Part shown: positions 4,747 through 5,650 of the stretch, one piece after another
Numbering within the stretch: position 1 is the stretch's first letter
Layout of the letters: every line of letters begins with the position of its first letter
Assembly: GCA_023401045.1 (NCBI GenBank)
Contig: JAEXEM010000181.1
Span: 1 to 5,650 of the forward strand
From: Actinomycetes bacterium
GTDB lineage: Bacteria > Actinomycetota > Actinomycetes > Actinomycetales > Cellulomonadaceae
DNA length: 5,650 nt
Direction: 5' to 3'
The notes under the pieces: model-generated
Told to the model about the DNA's origin: nothing
What the model saw: only the letters and a program-made list of their open reading frames with translations
Database searches by the model: none
Translations under genes and position numbers: made by a program

Positions 4747-5440
4747 CAGCCCACGCGGCCGCGGCGAGTCCCGCGGCGCGCCCCGGACCCCGACCGGCTC
4801 GGGCGTCCTCGTCATCGGGCTCGGTCGCTTCGGCTCGGCCATCGCGGCGACCCTCGACCGGCTCGGGCAGGACGTCCTCGGCGTCGAGCGCAACCCCGAG
4901 CTCATCGCCCAGTGGGCCGGGCGCATCCCGCTCGTCGAGGCGGACGCGGTCAACCCCGACGCGCTCGAGCAGCTCGGGGCACGGGAGTTCCCCGTCGCGG
5001 TCGTCGGGGTCGGCTCCTACCTCGAGGCCTCGGTGCTCATCACCGGCAACCTCGTCGACATCGGGGTGCCGCAGATCTGGGCCAAGGCGATCTCGGGCGA
5101 GCACGCGCGCATCCTCCAGCGCATCGGCGCGCACCACGTCGTGCTCCCCGAGGCGGACGCCGGCGCGCGCGTCGCGCACCTCGTCAGCGGGCGGATGCTC
5201 GACTACATCGAGGTCGAGGACGGCTTCACCGTCGTGAAGATGCGCCCGCCGAAGGAGACGCAGGGGTTCACGCTCGCCCAGTCGAAGGTCCGCGAGCGGT
5301 ACGGCGTGACGGTCATCGGCGTGAAGTCACCCGGCATCGAGTTCCAGTACGCGACCCCGCAGACCCGCATCTCGGCGAACGACCTCATCATCGTCGGCGG
5401 CCACGCCGAGCTCCTCGAGCGGTTCGCGGCGCGCCCCTGA
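4739..5440 (+). CDS. ktrA: KtrA/TrkA-type RCK regulatory subunit of K+ uptake
   Basis: A 233-residue cytosolic gating subunit that forms a nucleotide-binding ring under KtrB. After a Gly/Pro/Arg-rich lead of about 22 residues, the RCK-N Rossmann domain opens with VLVIGLGRFGSAIAATL (GxGxxG at 27-32). The acidic residue ending strand 2 is Glu50 (GVERN), which would bind the nucleotide ribose. The conserved VGVGSYLEASVLI and IWAKAISGEHARIL blocks follow. RCK-C spans about 150-230 (DYIEVEDGFTV ... DLIIVGG). RCK-C of KtrA binds c-di-AMP in Firmicutes; whether it does here is unknown. The start is TTG at 4739-4741: it overlaps the ktrB stop by 8 nt, has GGAGGAGAGG (4722-4731) ending 7 nt upstream, and gives the normal family length. 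An ATG at 4673 would add 22 residues read within ktrB. Translational coupling to ktrB is likely. Confidence 0.93.
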   Translation: MADSPRGRGESRGAPRTPTGSGVLVIGLGRFGSAIAATLDRLGQDVLGVERNPELIAQWAGRIPLVEADAVNPDALEQLGAREFPVAVVGVGSYLEASVLITGNLVDIGVPQIWAKAISGEHARILQRIGAHHVVLPEADAGARVAHLVSGRMLDYIEVEDGFTVVKMRPPKETQGFTLAQSKVRERYGVTVIGVKSPGIEFQYATPQTRISANDLIIVGGHAELLERFAARP

Positions 5441-5449
5441 CGCGACGAG

Positions 5450-5473
5450 GCCCCGGCCCGTCCGGGCCGGGGC
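5450..5473. terminator. Hairpin between convergent genes, likely bidirectional terminator
   Basis: Inverted repeat GCCCCGGCCCG / CGGGCCGGGGC with 2 nt between the arms, starting 10 nt after the ktrA stop and 18 nt past the end of the convergent gene. It is a very stable GC stem without a U-tract. Its place between two converging genes supports termination in both directions. Confidence 0.75.
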
Positions 5474-5490
5474 GCTCCGGCGCCGCCGGG

Positions 5491-5650
5491 TCAGGAGCCG
5501 GACGGTGCGCGGCGCTGCCGTGGCAGCGCGCCGTGCGGCAGGCCCTCCGGGTAGCCGTCGAGCGGCGGCACGACCACCCGCACGAACGGGTCGTCGTCCT
5601 CGGGCACGATCGGCGCCCGCCGCAGGAGCACGTCGCTCGTGCCCGTGGGC
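5491..5650 (-). CDS. C-terminal 52 residues of an unrecognised protein (5' end outside window)
   Basis: The minus-strand frame ends at TGA 5491-5493 and runs off the window. Nearly every codon ends in G or C, so the frame is real coding sequence. The visible part is hydrophilic: VLLRRAPIVPEDDDPFVRV, then VVPPLDGYPEGLPHGALPR and a basic, disordered end finishing in PSGS. No membrane segment, Cys pair or catalytic motif is visible, and I do not recognise the family. It converges on ktrA with 50 nt between the stops, which hold the shared hairpin, so it is not part of the ktr operon. Confidence 0.75.
   Translation of the reverse strand, partial: PTGTSDVLLRRAPIVPEDDDPFVRVVVPPLDGYPEGLPHGALPRQRRAPSGS

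Noticed and set aside
1..5650. CRISPR arrays, tRNA/rRNA genes, insertion sequences, toxin-antitoxin or defence modules
   Set aside because: No regularly spaced repeats, transposase motifs, terminal inverted repeats, cloverleaf or defence domains were seen on reading both strands.

Overview
The window is high-GC actinobacterial DNA. From about position 600 rightwards, codons end almost only in G or C. Gene content and order (a BldC/excisionase-like HTH protein beside the 32-residue ribosomal protein bS22, AcuC, Ktr K+ transport) fit a Micrococcales-type genome such as Cellulomonas or a relative. The genus is an inference; no 16S gene or other marker is present.

Layout. 1-395 (minus): N-terminal two thirds of a membrane-anchored DsbA-like thiol oxidoreductase, close to mycobacterial Rv2969c, with a probable leaderless GTG start. 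456-1229 (minus): one open frame whose first ~218 residues are a LacI-family repressor and whose last ~39 residues look like the C-terminus of a LipN-type alpha/beta-hydrolase esterase. 1385-1483 (minus): bS22. 1649-1879 (minus): small HTH protein, the Rv0500A-like partner of bS22. 2031-3239 (minus): complete AcuC-type histone-deacetylase-fold enzyme. 3373-4746 and 4739-5440 (plus): overlapping ktrB-ktrA pair for a K+ transporter, divergent from acuC. 5491-5650 (minus): 3' end of an unrecognised gene, convergent with ktrA and separated from it by a strong hairpin.

The main observation is the seam near 576-602. To its left lie an esterase tail and a DsbA gene in the order I recall for mycobacterial lipN (Rv2970c) and Rv2969c, with a different codon style. 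To its right lies a LacI gene that loses its C-terminal effector half. The two parts join in frame at a stretch (Ala-Ala-Gly-Val-Pro-Val) that both families plausibly share. The simplest reading is that DNA from two actinobacterial lineages has been joined here, either as an assembly chimera or as a real recombination event. The window cannot decide between these.

The rest is ordinary and well organised. The HTH gene, bS22 and lacI run in one direction. lacI has no TA-containing -10 box of its own, so it may depend on read-through past a GC-rich hairpin. ktrB (pore) and ktrA (cytosolic RCK regulator) form one translationally coupled operon. Paired direct and inverted repeats in the acuC/ktrB divergent region are the best candidate regulatory site. 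I did not find a convincing new biological system.
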